Positions 25,282 through 34,940 are shown, counted from the first letter of the stretch. The stretch: DNA of 64,000 bases from Palsa-504 sp963844625 (GCA_963844625.1 CAWJPF010000034.1:124001-188000), one strand, 5' to 3'. Notes: generated by a model from the letters alone, not told the origin. Made by a program: numbers and translations.

Positions 25282-27083
25282 GCCGCCACCTCCCCGTCGT
25301 ACTGCTCGCTGACGGCCTGCCGGGCGCCCGCCCGTGACCATGTCACCTGCACCGGGATCGGCCCGTTGGGCAGCCACGGCTGCTCGGCGACCGCGTCGGC
25401 GACCTGCCAGGTACCGCGCTCGATGACGCCGAGCGCCGCGTCGATCACCTTGTACGCCTGGTCGCCGCGGTGCACCGGCTGGGATTCCACCCAGACCACG
25501 ACCAGCTCGCCGGGCTCGAAGTCGGCCTGCGCCTGCACCGCCCTGATCAGGTCCTCGTTGTGCAGGTGCCCGTCGCCGAAGTTGAACCCGATCAGCGAGT
25601 TGCACACGAACTCAGCCTCGCGCACGGTCCGGGTGTCGATGTCGGGCAGGTGCCGCAGCAGCAGCGAGAACAGGCCACGGCCCTGGCTGTGCATGGTCCG
25701 CCACGCGATCGTCAGCTGCATAGTGACATCGGCCCACTCGCGGTCATAGCCGAACGCGACGAGCTGGTCGACCTGGTTGGCCGTCGGCCGCTTGACCGCG
25801 TTGAGCTTCTCCTCGGCGCCCGGCGCGAACGCCCACAGCGCGGACGCCCAGTTGCCTGCGTACTGGCGCATCGAGGGCAGGAACGAGACCAGGTCCGGGC
25901 GCAGGTTGCCGAGCACGGGGAAGAACAGCAGCGCGGCCACGATCACCAGCACCAGCCACGGCGGGGACATGTCCGTGACGCCGTAGCCGGCCCAGGTGGG
26001 GTAGCCGGCGAACAGGAACACCGCGGCGTAGCCGAACAGCACGTTCCACTCCAGCGGCACGGCCAGCGGGAACGTCGAGGTGATGAACAGGTGGAAGATC
26101 ACCATGATCGCGACCGCGGCCAGGGTCACCGGCTTCCACGGCGACAGCAGCAGCACCAGCGGGGTGATGATCTCGACGAACGTGCCGCCGCCGTGCGCCA
26201 TCAGGTGGGCGAGCCGGGACGGGCGGATGTCGCGGGGGAAGTCGCGGTAGTGCGCCCGCTTGATCCACCGGAACGGCACGACGGGGCTGTTGCTGACCAT
26301 GGGCGGGACGACGTTCGCGAAGTGCCTGCCGAGCTTGGAGACGCCGGCGCCGACCCAGGTAGTGACGATCAGCAGCTTGAGCGCGATGATCATGTTGGTG
26401 AACGGCAGCACGGTGAAGAACAGCAGGGCGGGCAGGTACTGCTCGCCGCGCGCGGCCAGGAAGATGATCTTGTCCCGCAGCCCGTTGAGCACGAGCAGCA
26501 CCAGCACCGGGACGATGAGCACCGGGCTGACCACGCCGGAGGTGTTGCCGGGCACCGCGGCGGACAGCGAGCCGCTGTGCACGCCCGGCATTACCAGCGG
26601 CACGATCACGCTGACGATGAGCGCGAGGTAGAGCGCGACATCCGCGGGGGTCCGGCGGTCACCGGCCGTGAGCGGAACCCGCTTCCACGGCCGCAGCCGG
26701 ATCGTGCCGGGCCGGGCCCAGAACAAGATGCCGCCGGTCATCGGCTTGAACTTGCCCGCTAGCGGGCCCCATGACCCGGCGACCCCCACGGTCTCCAGCA
26801 GCACCGTCCACAGGACCGCCTTCTCGTACACGATCGGCTGGTTCCACCACTGCGCGACGTGCCAGAACGCGGGCAGGCGTGACGTCACAGTGGCGATCAC
26901 CACGCCGCCGAGGATGTAGAACGTCAGCAGCTTGGCGATGTAGATCACATGCACCATCCGTGGGGTGCCGAACCCGCGCTCTGCCCAGTGCAGCGCCAGC
27001 ACCTGCATCCGGTGCATCAGCGGCTGCCGCATGAACGTGCCGGGGTCGACCTCTGGCAGGTCAGGCTTGGTGAATCCCATCAT
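25278..27083 (-). CDS. DUF3556 multi-pass membrane protein
   Basis: A 601-residue protein with an N-terminal amphipathic part, about ten hydrophobic helices between residues ~45 and ~400, and a ~200-residue soluble C-terminal domain. I recognise it as the actinobacterial DUF3556 family, which has no known function. It is translationally coupled to the downstream oxidoreductase. With the upstream acyl-CoA synthetase it may serve cell-envelope lipid metabolism, which is inference. Confidence 0.8.
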   Translation of the reverse strand: MMGFTKPDLPEVDPGTFMRQPLMHRMQVLALHWAERGFGTPRMVHVIYIAKLLTFYILGGVVIATVTSRLPAFWHVAQWWNQPIVYEKAVLWTVLLETVGVAGSWGPLAGKFKPMTGGILFWARPGTIRLRPWKRVPLTAGDRRTPADVALYLALIVSVIVPLVMPGVHSGSLSAAVPGNTSGVVSPVLIVPVLVLLVLNGLRDKIIFLAARGEQYLPALLFFTVLPFTNMIIALKLLIVTTWVGAGVSKLGRHFANVVPPMVSNSPVVPFRWIKRAHYRDFPRDIRPSRLAHLMAHGGGTFVEIITPLVLLLSPWKPVTLAAVAIMVIFHLFITSTFPLAVPLEWNVLFGYAAVFLFAGYPTWAGYGVTDMSPPWLVLVIVAALLFFPVLGNLRPDLVSFLPSMRQYAGNWASALWAFAPGAEEKLNAVKRPTANQVDQLVAFGYDREWADVTMQLTIAWRTMHSQGRGLFSLLLRHLPDIDTRTVREAEFVCNSLIGFNFGDGHLHNEDLIRAVQAQADFEPGELVVVWVESQPVHRGDQAYKVIDAALGVIERGTWQVADAVAEQPWLPNGPIPVQVTWSRAGARQAVSEQYDGEVAA

Positions 27084-27135
27084 GGTCTCCTTACGGTGAT
27101 TCCGAACGAGGGTTGAGGCTCAACCCGCGGAGCTA

Positions 27136-28598
27136 TCAGCGCGAAGCGCGCAGGGCTGGTTTGTCGATCTTGCCGACGGGGTTCTTCGGCAGCGCGGGCA
27201 CGATGCTGATCGCCACCGGGATCTTGATCTTGGTGAGGTTGCTGCGGCAGAGGGCCAGCAGCTCGTCGGCCGTCACGGCCGCACCCGGGTAGGTGACCAG
27301 GTAAGCCACCGGTACCTCGCCGTATACCGCGTGCGGTGCGCCGATCACGGCCGCTTCCAGGACTGCGTCGTGCCGGGCCAGGACCGACTCGATCTCCTGG
27401 GGGTAGATGTTCTCGCCGCCCCTGATGATCATGTCCTTGATCCGGTCGACGATCGTCAGGTAGCCATCCACGTCCAGCACGCCGACGTCGCCGGTGTGCA
27501 GCCAGCCCCCGCTCACCTCCCCTTCCCCCCTCACTGCCTCGGCCGTGGCTTCGGGACGGTTCCGGTACCCGCGCATCACGTTCGCGCCGCGGATGACCAC
27601 CTCGCCCGGCTGGCCGACCGCGGCGAACGAGCCGTCCGGCCGCATCGTGGCCACCTGCTGACCCGGCAGCGCCACCCCGACCGTGCCGGGCTTGCGCACC
27701 CCGTCCAGCGGGTTGACGGTAGACGCGCAGGTGCCCTCGGTGAGCCCGTATCCCTCGATGATCGGGAAGCCGAACCTGGCCTCGCTGCGGCGCAGCAGCT
27801 CCACCGGCACCGGCGCCGCCCCGCACACCGCGAACCGGACGGACGAGGTATCGCCGAGCTGATCTTCGGGCAGCTCGGCCAGCCGCGCGTAGATGGTGGG
27901 CACGGCCGAGAAGTACGTCGCCCGGTACCGCGAGATCGCGGCGAGGAAGGTGTCCGCGGCGAACCTAGGCAGGATCGTCACCTGGGCGCCGGCCATCATC
28001 GGTGCCAGGCAGCTCACCAGGATCGCGTTCACGTGGAACAGCGGCAGCACCAGCAGGCAGTTGTCGTCCGGGCTCAGCTTCATTGCCTGGCCGAGCGAGG
28101 CGCCCATCGCCACGAGGTTCGCGTGGTCGAGCATGACACCCTTCGGCCTGCCCGTCGAGCCGCTGGTGTAGATCAGCAGGGCCAGGTCACCAGGCCGGGT
28201 CTCCGGAGCGGGCAGCGAGCCGGCCGGGGTGGTGGCGAGGTCGCCGGCCGCCAGCACCGGGACGCCGTAGCTGACGTCCGGACCAGTGCCGATCATCAGC
28301 TTGGCCCCGGAGTCGGCGATCTGGTAGCCCGCCTCGTTCGGCGTGAACACCGGGTTGACCGGGGTAGCCGCGGAGCCCAGCCGCCACGCGGCCAGCAGGG
28401 CGGCGAGCAGCAGCTCCACTCTGTTGGGCAGCATCACCGCGACCACGTCGCCCCGGCCCACCCCGGCCGCAGCGAACTGCTCGGCGACCGCACCCGGCGG
28501 GCCACCTCGGCGTAGGTCAACTCGAGCCGTGTGTCACGCATGCACACGCGGTCGGCCAGCATCACCGGACGATTCCACGGCAGATAGTCGATGGTCAT
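27136..28598 (-). CDS. Acyl-CoA synthetase (AMP-dependent), frameshifted near N-terminus
   Basis: An ANL-superfamily adenylating enzyme. The P-loop-like motif LIYTSGSTGRPKGV, the segment IEGYGLTEG, TGDVGVLDVDGYL and the C-terminal NPVGKIDKPAL are intact. The N-terminal segment MTIDYLPWNRPVMLADRV...EVARRV is in a different frame from AVAEQFAAAGVGRGDVV, with the switch at about 28491. Either one base is missing (true mutation or assembly error) or only a shortened protein from an internal GTG near 28461 is made. The ATG at 28598 overlaps the stop of the small membrane protein gene (ATGA). Confidence 0.8.
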
Positions 28599-28867
28599 CG
28601 CTCCACCTCGAAGACCACGCGGACGTCTCCGATGCGCTGTGGGCTGGAATGCCGGGTGTTTGCCGGACCGGCCACATCCGCCGGGTGGGCGCCTGGCAGG
28701 CGCGAGGCAGCCAACGCGGCCGGGCCCGGACCTTCGTGGCCGGGCGCTGGATGGCCGGCGGCCCGCCGCGGGAGGCGGCCGGCGAAAAAAACCAGGCTCA
28801 GCCATACGGTCAGGAAGAGCGTCCCGGCGATCGGGATGATGAACGGGGCAAGGCTAGGTCCTGTCAT
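28595..28867 (-). CDS. Small single-helix membrane protein
   Basis: A 90-residue ORF starting at 28867 after AAGGAGC. It has one strong N-terminal transmembrane helix (about residues 5-29, APFIIPIAGTLFLTVWLSLVFF), followed by a low-complexity Pro/Ala/Arg-rich tail. The stop overlaps the acyl-CoA synthetase start, so it is the first gene of the lipid-type operon. No family recognised. Confidence 0.6.
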   Translation of the reverse strand: MTGPSLAPFIIPIAGTLFLTVWLSLVFFAGRLPRRAAGHPAPGHEGPGPAALAASRLPGAHPADVAGPANTRHSSPQRIGDVRVVFEVER

Positions 28868-29033
28868 GTCAGTAGCTCCTTATCAGGCAGCCTCCGGGGG
28901 TGATGCTTTAACGGTAGGAGGAGCCTGTGAGCTGGGACATGGGCGCCGATCACGAAGAAACAAGAACAATCAGCCAGGCTTTGTGCTGCCAGTCCGATCG
29001 GCCAGGCGTGGCCGTGCTGTGCTCGGGCCCCGC

Positions 29034-30312
29034 TCAGCGGCCGGCGGGCGGCGGCTGCAGGACGGCGGAGCCCAGCCAGCGGCACGCCGACAGCGCCAGC
29101 TCAACATCCAGCCGGCTCTCTTGCAGAGGACCGCCCCGGATCTCCTCGGCCTTGCGGATGCGGTAGTGCACGGTGTTCTTGTGCAGCATCAGTTGTTCGG
29201 CGGTCGCGGTGAAACTCCCGCCGGTGGACAAAAGACGCGCGCTGTCTCCCGCAGCCGCGCCTGCGGCTCGTCATCGATCGCCAGGGCGCCCAGCGTGCTG
29301 TGCACCCAGGCGCGCGTGGCATTCAGGTCTGCGCACAGCAGGGCCACCGGACCGGTCTGCGCAAACGCCGTCGTCCGCGGCCCGTCCGGTCCCGCGGTCA
29401 AGGCCAGCTCCTGCGCCAGGTGCGCCTGATGATGCGTCAGGCGAAACCCCTCGACGCCGGGAGCAGGAGCCCCGGCCGCCAGGCGCGTGCCCGGATCGGC
29501 GTCGTCCACGGCTTTGTGAAGCAGCTCCCACCGGGGGTTGGTGTGCCTGCCCAGCGGCAGCCAGGCCCAGACGCTGGCCTCATCCCGTGGCACCAGCAGC
29601 GGTCTGCCGGGACACCCCAGCGCCTGGCGGCCGCCATGACCAGCCGCTCGATCCGGGCCAGCCCCGCGCCGCCCGAGGCCGGGTCGGGGTTCCAGGCGAT
29701 GAGTCCGACGTGGTGCTGACGCAGCCGGTAGCCCAGTTCGGCTTCGACCGTGCCGAGATCGACCCGCTTGTCCTCGAGCAGCGCCCGAACCCGGCCGGCC
29801 CGCATGGCGGTCTGGGTGAGCAGCCAGCGGTCGCGTTCGTGTTCGTAGACGGTGAAGACCTGTTCGGTAAGCCGGTCGATGTACCCGGAGCTGAGCTCCA
29901 CCATGCGGCGTGCCGCGGCCACGACCAGCGGTACGTCCCGGCCTTGCCGGGCCAGCTCATCCAGACACCATTGCAGGACTCGCTCGTGGCCGACCCGGTA
30001 AGCGCGGATCAGCGCACCGGCGGGCACGCCACGCTGGGCCAGCCGCCGGGCGTACTCGATCGCAGCCGGCGGCGCTTCGATGGTCTCGACCGGCATCCCG
30101 TGTTCGAAGACATGAAATATCGCTGTGATGTTCTCCGTGACGCTGGCGCGCAGGACGCCGAGGATGCCGGTATCGCCCTGCAGTTGCTCGATCGCAGCGG
30201 CGAGGTGCTCGGTCACATCCTGGGTGACCTCGGCCAGACGAACGCTGAGGGTTGCTGCCACGGCCGCAAGTAGCTCATCGCCAGAATGGCCGCCTGGGTC
30301 CACAAAGGTCAT
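29034..30312 (-). pseudogene. PucR/CdaR-type regulator with two frameshifts
   Basis: Three reading frames join into one regulator. The first (from ATG 30312) gives an RsbRD-like helical domain and a middle domain. The second starts around 29605 with PLLVPRDEASVWAWLPLG. The third starts around 29225 with TGGSFTATAEQLMLHKNTVHYRIRKAEEIRG, the PucR HTH. Each break fits loss of one base in a short C or T run. It is either decayed or carries assembly errors. A motif copy precedes it at 30381-30405. Confidence 0.75.
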
Positions 30313-30380
30313 CCTAATACGGCAGTATCCATTGGCTAGCTGACCAGGGCGATCGCGGTGTTGAGGGCCCGGCCCGGCCG

Positions 30381-30405
30381 CCTCACATCCCCAGTCATGG
30401 GGTTT
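30381..30405 (-). promoter_or_regulatory. Recurrent bipartite motif before PucR-type gene
   Basis: On the minus strand: left box ACCCCATG, 5 nt (ACTGG), right box GGATGTGAGG. It overlaps the 3' end of the LAL regulator gene and points at the broken PucR gene. Confidence 0.5.
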
Positions 30406-33103
30406 GCGCCGCCTCGGGCGGCGCGTGCTCCAGCGCGATCCTGGCCAGGTCGACGCGCGACCTGATGTCGAGTTTGCGGAACATCTGGCGCAGGTGGAAC
30501 GCGACCGTGTGCGTGCTGATGAACAGCTGGTCGGCTATCCGCTGGTTGGTCAGGCCTTCGGCCACCAGGCGCGCCGTGGCCAGCTCGATGTCGGTGAGGC
30601 TGGCCCAGCCCGCGGCCGGCCTCTGCTCACTCGCCCAGTGCCGGCGCCGCACCCCGAGCTGGCGCAGCCGCCGGCGGGTGCGCGCCACGCCCCGGCGCGC
30701 CCCGAGCCTGTCGTACTCCCGGAGGGCCTCCTCCAGGCTGCGGATCGCCTCGCGGTCCCGGCCTGCCGCGGCCAGCAGCACGCCCTGGTCCTCCACCGCG
30801 CATGCGCGGGCCCACGGGTCCGGAAGCTGGGCGGACGCGTGCTGCAGGAGGAAGACGTCGGACGTCAGCAGCCCCTCGGCGTGCTCGGCCGAAGCGCGGA
30901 TCAAGGCGAGCGTGGGGCTGCCTCGCGCTACCTCGCCGATGGCCGTGACGATCCGGGCGGCCTGCTCGCGGTCTCCGGCGGCCAGCGCGATCCGGACCAG
31001 CCACGGCGCGCTGGCCGGATCGGTCAGCAGCACGGACCGGTGCTCTGGCAGGCCGGCCAGCACGTCGGCCAGGAAGTCAAGCGCCGCCCGCGGCCCGCGG
31101 CGGGCCTCCAGGACCTGGGCCTCTACCAGGCGTACCCCGTCGGTCAGATAGGGGGAGGGGTAGTAGTGGCCGAGAGCCGGCAGCCGCTGCACGTACTCGG
31201 CGGCCTTGGGCAGGTCGCCACGGCGCAGGGCGACGGTGGCGAGGACCGGCACCGCGAGTGAGTCGCCGGCGAAGCGCCCGCCGGCCTCCACCCGCCTCGA
31301 GACCGACTCGGCCAGCGCGACCGCATCGTCGAGCCGGCCCGCCGCCAGGGCGATCCGGGCACGCAGCATCTCGGGTATCCCTTCCGGCCCCGGGCCCCCC
31401 ACTTCGAAGGCATCGGTGATCGCGGTGGCTTCGTCGAGCCGGCGGACCTGGATGAGGGCGGAGGCCAGGAACATGTGAGGGCTGAAATGCGTAGTCTCGT
31501 AGGGCCGGTCCGTCGCCTGGCGGACGGCCTGAGCGGCCAGGTCGAGCGCTTCGGCAGCCCGGCCCGAGTCCCACCTGGCCACGGCGAGCGCGACCATCGC
31601 GGCCACCACCAGCTCACCGCGCTTGGTGCTCGGCTCGGCCAGGATGGTCCCGGCCAGCTGATCGGCCTGCTGATTGCCGCCCAGCCCCAGCCATGCCCAC
31701 ATCAGCGCGACGGTCGCCTGGTCACGCAGGTCCGCGGGGACGCCTGAATTCGTGAGCACCGTCTGGGCTTCGGCCATGGCCTCCGTGGCTCGCCCGGTCA
31801 GGACCAGCAGCGACGCCAGCGCACACCGCATCGCCGCGGCCTCGCGCGCTGGCGGCGGCACCGCCAGCGCCGACCGGACCAGGGTTTCCGCCTCATCCCG
31901 CTGGCCTGCCGCCGTGAGCGCCCTGGCCGCGGCGGCCGTGCGGACCGATCGCCCGGGGTCGGACGGGAGGGTGAGTGCGAGTGCTCCGGTCGCCAGTCCG
32001 GCCGCCGCCTGGGGCGCGAAGGGCGCAATCTCGGCCACGGCGCGGTCGAGCCCGGTCAGCGTCTCAGCGTCACCGGTACGGGCCCCCCGCAGCAGGTGGT
32101 ATGCCGCGGGAACCGCCGAACCACCGCGGGCCAGCAGCATTCGCCCGTACTGCCCGTGCAGGGCCCGCTGGACGGGCTCGGCCAGCATCCGCGCGACCGC
32201 CTGCCGGACGAATTCATGCCGGAAGGCCAGGCCGTCCGCCCTGACCACGAGGAGGTACGCGGACAGCGCCTCGTCCAGCGCGGCCAGCAGCGCGCCCGGC
32301 GATTCGCCCAGGATCTCGCCCACGTCCTCGAGCCGGAACGAACCTCCGAGAACCGATGCCGTCCCCACGAACCGCCGGGCGTGGGCAGACAGGACCCTGA
32401 GCCGGTCCCGGGCCAGGGTCTCGATCCGGCTCGTCACCCGGGCGCTGCTCACCCGGGCGGGGGCCAGGCTGGCGCGCCCGTCGCGGACCACGATGGCGTT
32501 CTCATCGCGCAGCCCGCCGAACGCCTCGGCCAGGACGAGAGGGTTCCCGGCGGCGTCGTCGGCCAGTTCGATCAGCGTCTGGTCGGGGACGGCGCCGAGC
32601 ACGTCACCGATCAGGGCGACCTGGGCCTCATGATCCAGCGGCCCGAGGCTGATCCGGGCCGCTCCGTCGCTTTCGAGCAGGCCGAACAGCAGCTCGGCAG
32701 GCCCGGCATCCGACGACGTGCCCACGGCCAGGATCCAGGACAGCGGATAGGACGCCAGCAGCCGTGGCATGGACCGGAGCGCCTGCCTGGTGGCCAGATC
32801 GGCCCACTGGACGTTGTCCACGGTCACCAGGACCGGGCCGGCGGAGACCAGCTCGTCCAGCCCGTCCAGCGAAGGGGCCGGGCTCAGCTCGCCGGCCGCC
32901 GCGGCCACCACGCGAAACCCCCGCCGGCCTGCTTCCTCGCCGGCCCGGGCCAGCAGCAGCGATTTCCCCGTGCCAGGCTCGCCTTCGACGAGCAGCACCC
33001 GGCCCTGGCCCTGCTGCGTGCCGTCCAGCAGGGCCAGGACGGTCTCGAACTCCGCCCCGCGCCCCCGCATCGGGGAACCCTGGTCAGCCACGGCATCCCC
33101 CAA
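30395..33103 (-). CDS. LAL-type LuxR regulator (AAA ATPase + TPR-like + HTH)
   Basis: A 902-residue large ATP-binding LuxR regulator. The N-terminal NTPase has Walker A EGEPGTGKS (about residues 40-48) and a Walker B-like LVTVDNVQWADL. A long helical, TPR-like middle is followed by a C-terminal LuxR HTH (LTDIELATARLVAEGLTNQRIADQLFISTHTVAFHLRQMFRKL). Such proteins switch on gene sets in response to ligands. It stands at the left edge of the stress island. A shorter paralogue of its C-terminal third is encoded at 52158-52859. Confidence 0.9.
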   Translation of the reverse strand: MGDAVADQGSPMRGRGAEFETVLALLDGTQQGQGRVLLVEGEPGTGKSLLLARAGEEAGRRGFRVVAAAAGELSPAPSLDGLDELVSAGPVLVTVDNVQWADLATRQALRSMPRLLASYPLSWILAVGTSSDAGPAELLFGLLESDGAARISLGPLDHEAQVALIGDVLGAVPDQTLIELADDAAGNPLVLAEAFGGLRDENAIVVRDGRASLAPARVSSARVTSRIETLARDRLRVLSAHARRFVGTASVLGGSFRLEDVGEILGESPGALLAALDEALSAYLLVVRADGLAFRHEFVRQAVARMLAEPVQRALHGQYGRMLLARGGSAVPAAYHLLRGARTGDAETLTGLDRAVAEIAPFAPQAAAGLATGALALTLPSDPGRSVRTAAAARALTAAGQRDEAETLVRSALAVPPPAREAAAMRCALASLLVLTGRATEAMAEAQTVLTNSGVPADLRDQATVALMWAWLGLGGNQQADQLAGTILAEPSTKRGELVVAAMVALAVARWDSGRAAEALDLAAQAVRQATDRPYETTHFSPHMFLASALIQVRRLDEATAITDAFEVGGPGPEGIPEMLRARIALAAGRLDDAVALAESVSRRVEAGGRFAGDSLAVPVLATVALRRGDLPKAAEYVQRLPALGHYYPSPYLTDGVRLVEAQVLEARRGPRAALDFLADVLAGLPEHRSVLLTDPASAPWLVRIALAAGDREQAARIVTAIGEVARGSPTLALIRASAEHAEGLLTSDVFLLQHASAQLPDPWARACAVEDQGVLLAAAGRDREAIRSLEEALREYDRLGARRGVARTRRRLRQLGVRRRHWASEQRPAAGWASLTDIELATARLVAEGLTNQRIADQLFISTHTVAFHLRQMFRKLDIRSRVDLARIALEHAPPEAAQTP

Positions 33104-33215
33104 ACAGGTGCGCCGTCATGCGCAACCGCGCACTAGCACCACCCTATGCCGCGTTCGCCGAGGTCCGGAAGGCGCGCAGACACTCCTGTCCGCGCGTCGC
33201 ATCCGGTCCGTTCGG

Positions 33216-33557
33216 CTAAAAGAATTGGGCGGAACGGGCCGTGGTGCTCCGCTCCATGGCCAAGGCCTCCTGCGCGCCGGTCAGTTCGATGATCCGGCGG
33301 ACCGCCGCCGACGCCGCGATCAGGCGCATGCATCCGCCGCGCAACTCGGCGCGGCGCCGGGTCGCCAGGAGCGCCCGCAGGCCGGCGCAGTCCATGAACG
33401 AGACGCCGGACAGGTCGAGCATGAGCCTCGCGCTGCGCTCGCGGATGATCTGCAGCAGGGCCTGCTGCAGCGGGGCCTCTGTGCAGACGTCGACCTCTCC
33501 GCTGATCGCCACGATGGTGCCGCCGTCACCGGGACGGACACACAGGATCACACCCAT
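33216..33557 (-). CDS. STAS-domain protein (anti-sigma factor antagonist-like)
   Basis: A 113-residue single STAS domain (GEVDVCTEAPLQQALLQII...ARLMLDLSGVSFMDCAGLRALL). The phospho-acceptor motif, normally D-S-S/T-G, reads D-C-A-G, so the serine usually phosphorylated by an anti-sigma kinase is cysteine. It may be constitutively active or serve another role. No partner kinase is in the window. The start ATG at 33557 is preceded by a weak Shine-Dalgarno. Divergent from the WhiB gene with a motif copy facing each gene. Confidence 0.8.
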   Translation of the reverse strand: MGVILCVRPGDGGTIVAISGEVDVCTEAPLQQALLQIIRERSARLMLDLSGVSFMDCAGLRALLATRRRAELRGGCMRLIAASAAVRRIIELTGAQEALAMERSTTARSAQFF

Positions 33558-33583
33558 AATCCCAGCCTGACGGCGCCAGCCGC

Positions 33584-33606
33584 GGGCCCGCATCCCCAAC
33601 GTGGAC
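33584..33606 (-). promoter_or_regulatory. Recurrent motif facing STAS gene
   Basis: Minus strand right box GGATGCGGGCCC with GTTGG before it; the left box is degenerate. It lies 27 bp upstream of the STAS gene start, divergent from the next motif. Confidence 0.4.
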
Positions 33607-33614
33607 GGTTCTCC

Positions 33615-33641
33615 CGCTAACCGGACTGGGGATGCGGAGCC
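33615..33641 (+). promoter_or_regulatory. Recurrent bipartite motif facing WhiB gene
   Basis: CTAACCGG, 5 nt (ACTGG), GGATGCGGAGCC, a near-perfect copy. It lies ~70 bp before the WhiB start. Confidence 0.65.
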
Positions 33642-33711
33642 GTTGCCGCCCCGGAGACGATGGAGCGACGAGCTGGCCGGAGGGCAGCCGGAGGGCAGGA
33701 GGTGCAGCCAG

Positions 33712-34797
33712 GTGCTGATGGTCTCGAGGCCGCGCCACGTACCGCGTGAGCCGCATGACCTGACCGACGGTGAACTGGCCGGCCGGGTGTACCGGCTGGC
33801 CCGGTGCGCCGGTTCCCGCGTCGATCCCGACGACTGGTTTCCCATGATCCGGGACGTGACCAAGGCCCGGGACGAGGCGGCGCACGCCATCGCCGTCTGC
33901 GCCCGCTGCCCGGTGCGCCCGGATTGCCTGGAACTCTCGCTGCGGCACGCGTTCGGCGTCGGCGCGCACGGAGTGTGGGGCGGGCTGGTCGAGGAGGAAC
34001 GGCGGGCGGTCCGCCGCCGGTGGCTGGCCGGGACCAGCGTCACCGAATTCCTCCAGGACCAGCCCGCACGGTTACGGAGAGACCAGCAGATGGCTCTCCA
34101 CCGTGGCCACCCCGGGCGCCGCCGCGGCCGCCGCCCTGGCCGCGGCCGCCTCGTGCAGCGAGTGCACGTGCCCGTAGAGCTTGGCGGTGTGATCCGATAC
34201 CTCGACCCTGATGTGCCGGGCATCGATCTCCGCCTCGCGCTGGAAGGCATCCTCGATCACGGCCTGGACCTTCTCCGGGCTCACCGGCGGCTTGACCGTG
34301 ATAGCGTCCGTCACGCCTACGACTCCTCTGACGTTGTGGACCATCCGCTCGACCTCGTGCCGCTGGTACTCGTACTCGACCTCGCCTTCCAGCGTGACCC
34401 AGCCGTCCGACACCCGGGCCTGCACCTTCCCTTCGGGGACCCGCACGTTCCACTCCAGGACGTGCGCGATGGCCCGGGCGATGTCGGAGTCGTCCCGCGG
34501 CGCGCCGGACAGCTTGACCTTCAGGTCGTTAGCCACCGCCTTGACCCCGTACACCCGCTCGGCCGCCCGGGCGGCGGCCAGCCTCTGCGCGTAGGTCGAG
34601 ACGTGACCGGTCAGGGTCACCGCGCCGTCCTGAACCGCGACGCCGATGGCTTCCGGCTCGGTGATCTGCGGGTCCCACTGCAGCTCGCTGATGACGTCAT
34701 CCCTGATCTCACTGTCGGATTTCACCTGCTCACCCTCCTTCGGATCGTTCCCCAGATTGCGCCGCGCGGCGCGCGGCCACATCACCCGTCCGGCTAG
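33712..34797 (+). CDS. WhiB-family iron-sulfur regulator with run-on C-terminus
   Basis: The first ~120 residues are WhiB-like: a cysteine in LARCAGSRVDPDDWFP, CARCPVRPDC (the C-x2-C-x5-C cluster ligands) and the turn GVGAHGVWGGLVEEERR. WhiB proteins bind a redox-sensitive [4Fe-4S] cluster and a sigma factor. I chose GTG 33712, 9 nt after AGGAGG. WhiB proteins are normally 80-130 residues, but no in-frame stop follows until 34797, so the frame runs through the antisense of the BON gene. The true end is probably near 34080, the stop having been lost by mutation or an indel. Confidence 0.75.
   Translation: MLMVSRPRHVPREPHDLTDGELAGRVYRLARCAGSRVDPDDWFPMIRDVTKARDEAAHAIAVCARCPVRPDCLELSLRHAFGVGAHGVWGGLVEEERRAVRRRWLAGTSVTEFLQDQPARLRRDQQMALHRGHPGRRRGRRPGRGRLVQRVHVPVELGGVIRYLDPDVPGIDLRLALEGILDHGLDLLRAHRRLDRDSVRHAYDSSDVVDHPLDLVPLVLVLDLAFQRDPAVRHPGLHLPFGDPHVPLQDVRDGPGDVGVVPRRAGQLDLQVVSHRLDPVHPLGRPGGGQPLRVGRDVTGQGHRAVLNRDADGFRLGDLRVPLQLADDVIPDLTVGFHLLTLLRIVPQIAPRGARPHHPSG
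34072..34725 (-). CDS. BON-domain protein (three BON domains)
   Basis: A 217-residue protein with three BON repeats, each carrying the V-x-(L/V)-x-G-x-V core: near residues 5-72 (GAVTLTGHVSTYAQ), 75-145 (GWVTLEGEVEYEYQ) and 150-217 (HTAKLYGHVHSLHE). There is no signal peptide, so it is probably cytoplasmic. The start is GTG 34725 after AAGGAGGGTGAGCAG. Two minus-strand motif copies lie upstream. Its C-terminal sequence (AAAAPGVATVESHLLVSP) recurs as remnants at 46686 and 60819. It converges with the WhiB frame. Confidence 0.82.
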   Translation of the reverse strand: MKSDSEIRDDVISELQWDPQITEPEAIGVAVQDGAVTLTGHVSTYAQRLAAARAAERVYGVKAVANDLKVKLSGAPRDDSDIARAIAHVLEWNVRVPEGKVQARVSDGWVTLEGEVEYEYQRHEVERMVHNVRGVVGVTDAITVKPPVSPEKVQAVIEDAFQREAEIDARHIRVEVSDHTAKLYGHVHSLHEAAAARAAAAAAPGVATVESHLLVSP

Positions 34798-34800
34798 CCG
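34775..34800 (-). promoter_or_regulatory. Recurrent bipartite motif before BON gene
   Basis: Minus strand: CTAGCCGG, 5 nt (ACGGG), TGATGTGGCC. It is 50 bp upstream of the BON start. Confidence 0.65.
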
Positions 34801-34855
34801 TCGGCCTTGCGGTAGACCACCAGCGCGTGCGGGTGCTTGCTTGTCGCGCAGGCTC

Positions 34856-34880
34856 GCGGCCACATCAGCAGATCGGGTAG
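34856..34880 (-). promoter_or_regulatory. Recurrent bipartite motif, divergent partner of cydA site
   Basis: Minus strand: CTACCCGA, 5 nt (TCTGC), TGATGTGGCC. It points to the BON gene and is 5 bp from the plus-strand site of cydA. Confidence 0.6.
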
Positions 34881-34885
34881 TTCGC

Positions 34886-34911
34886 GGACTAACCGGATTG
34901 AGGATGTGCCC
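34886..34911 (+). promoter_or_regulatory. Recurrent bipartite motif before cydA
   Basis: CTAACCGG, 5 nt (ATTGA), GGATGTGCCC, preceded by GGA. It ends 30 bp before the cydA ATG. Confidence 0.7.
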
Positions 34912-34940
34912 GTCCGCCCAGGCGGGGAGCGTTGTCGTAC

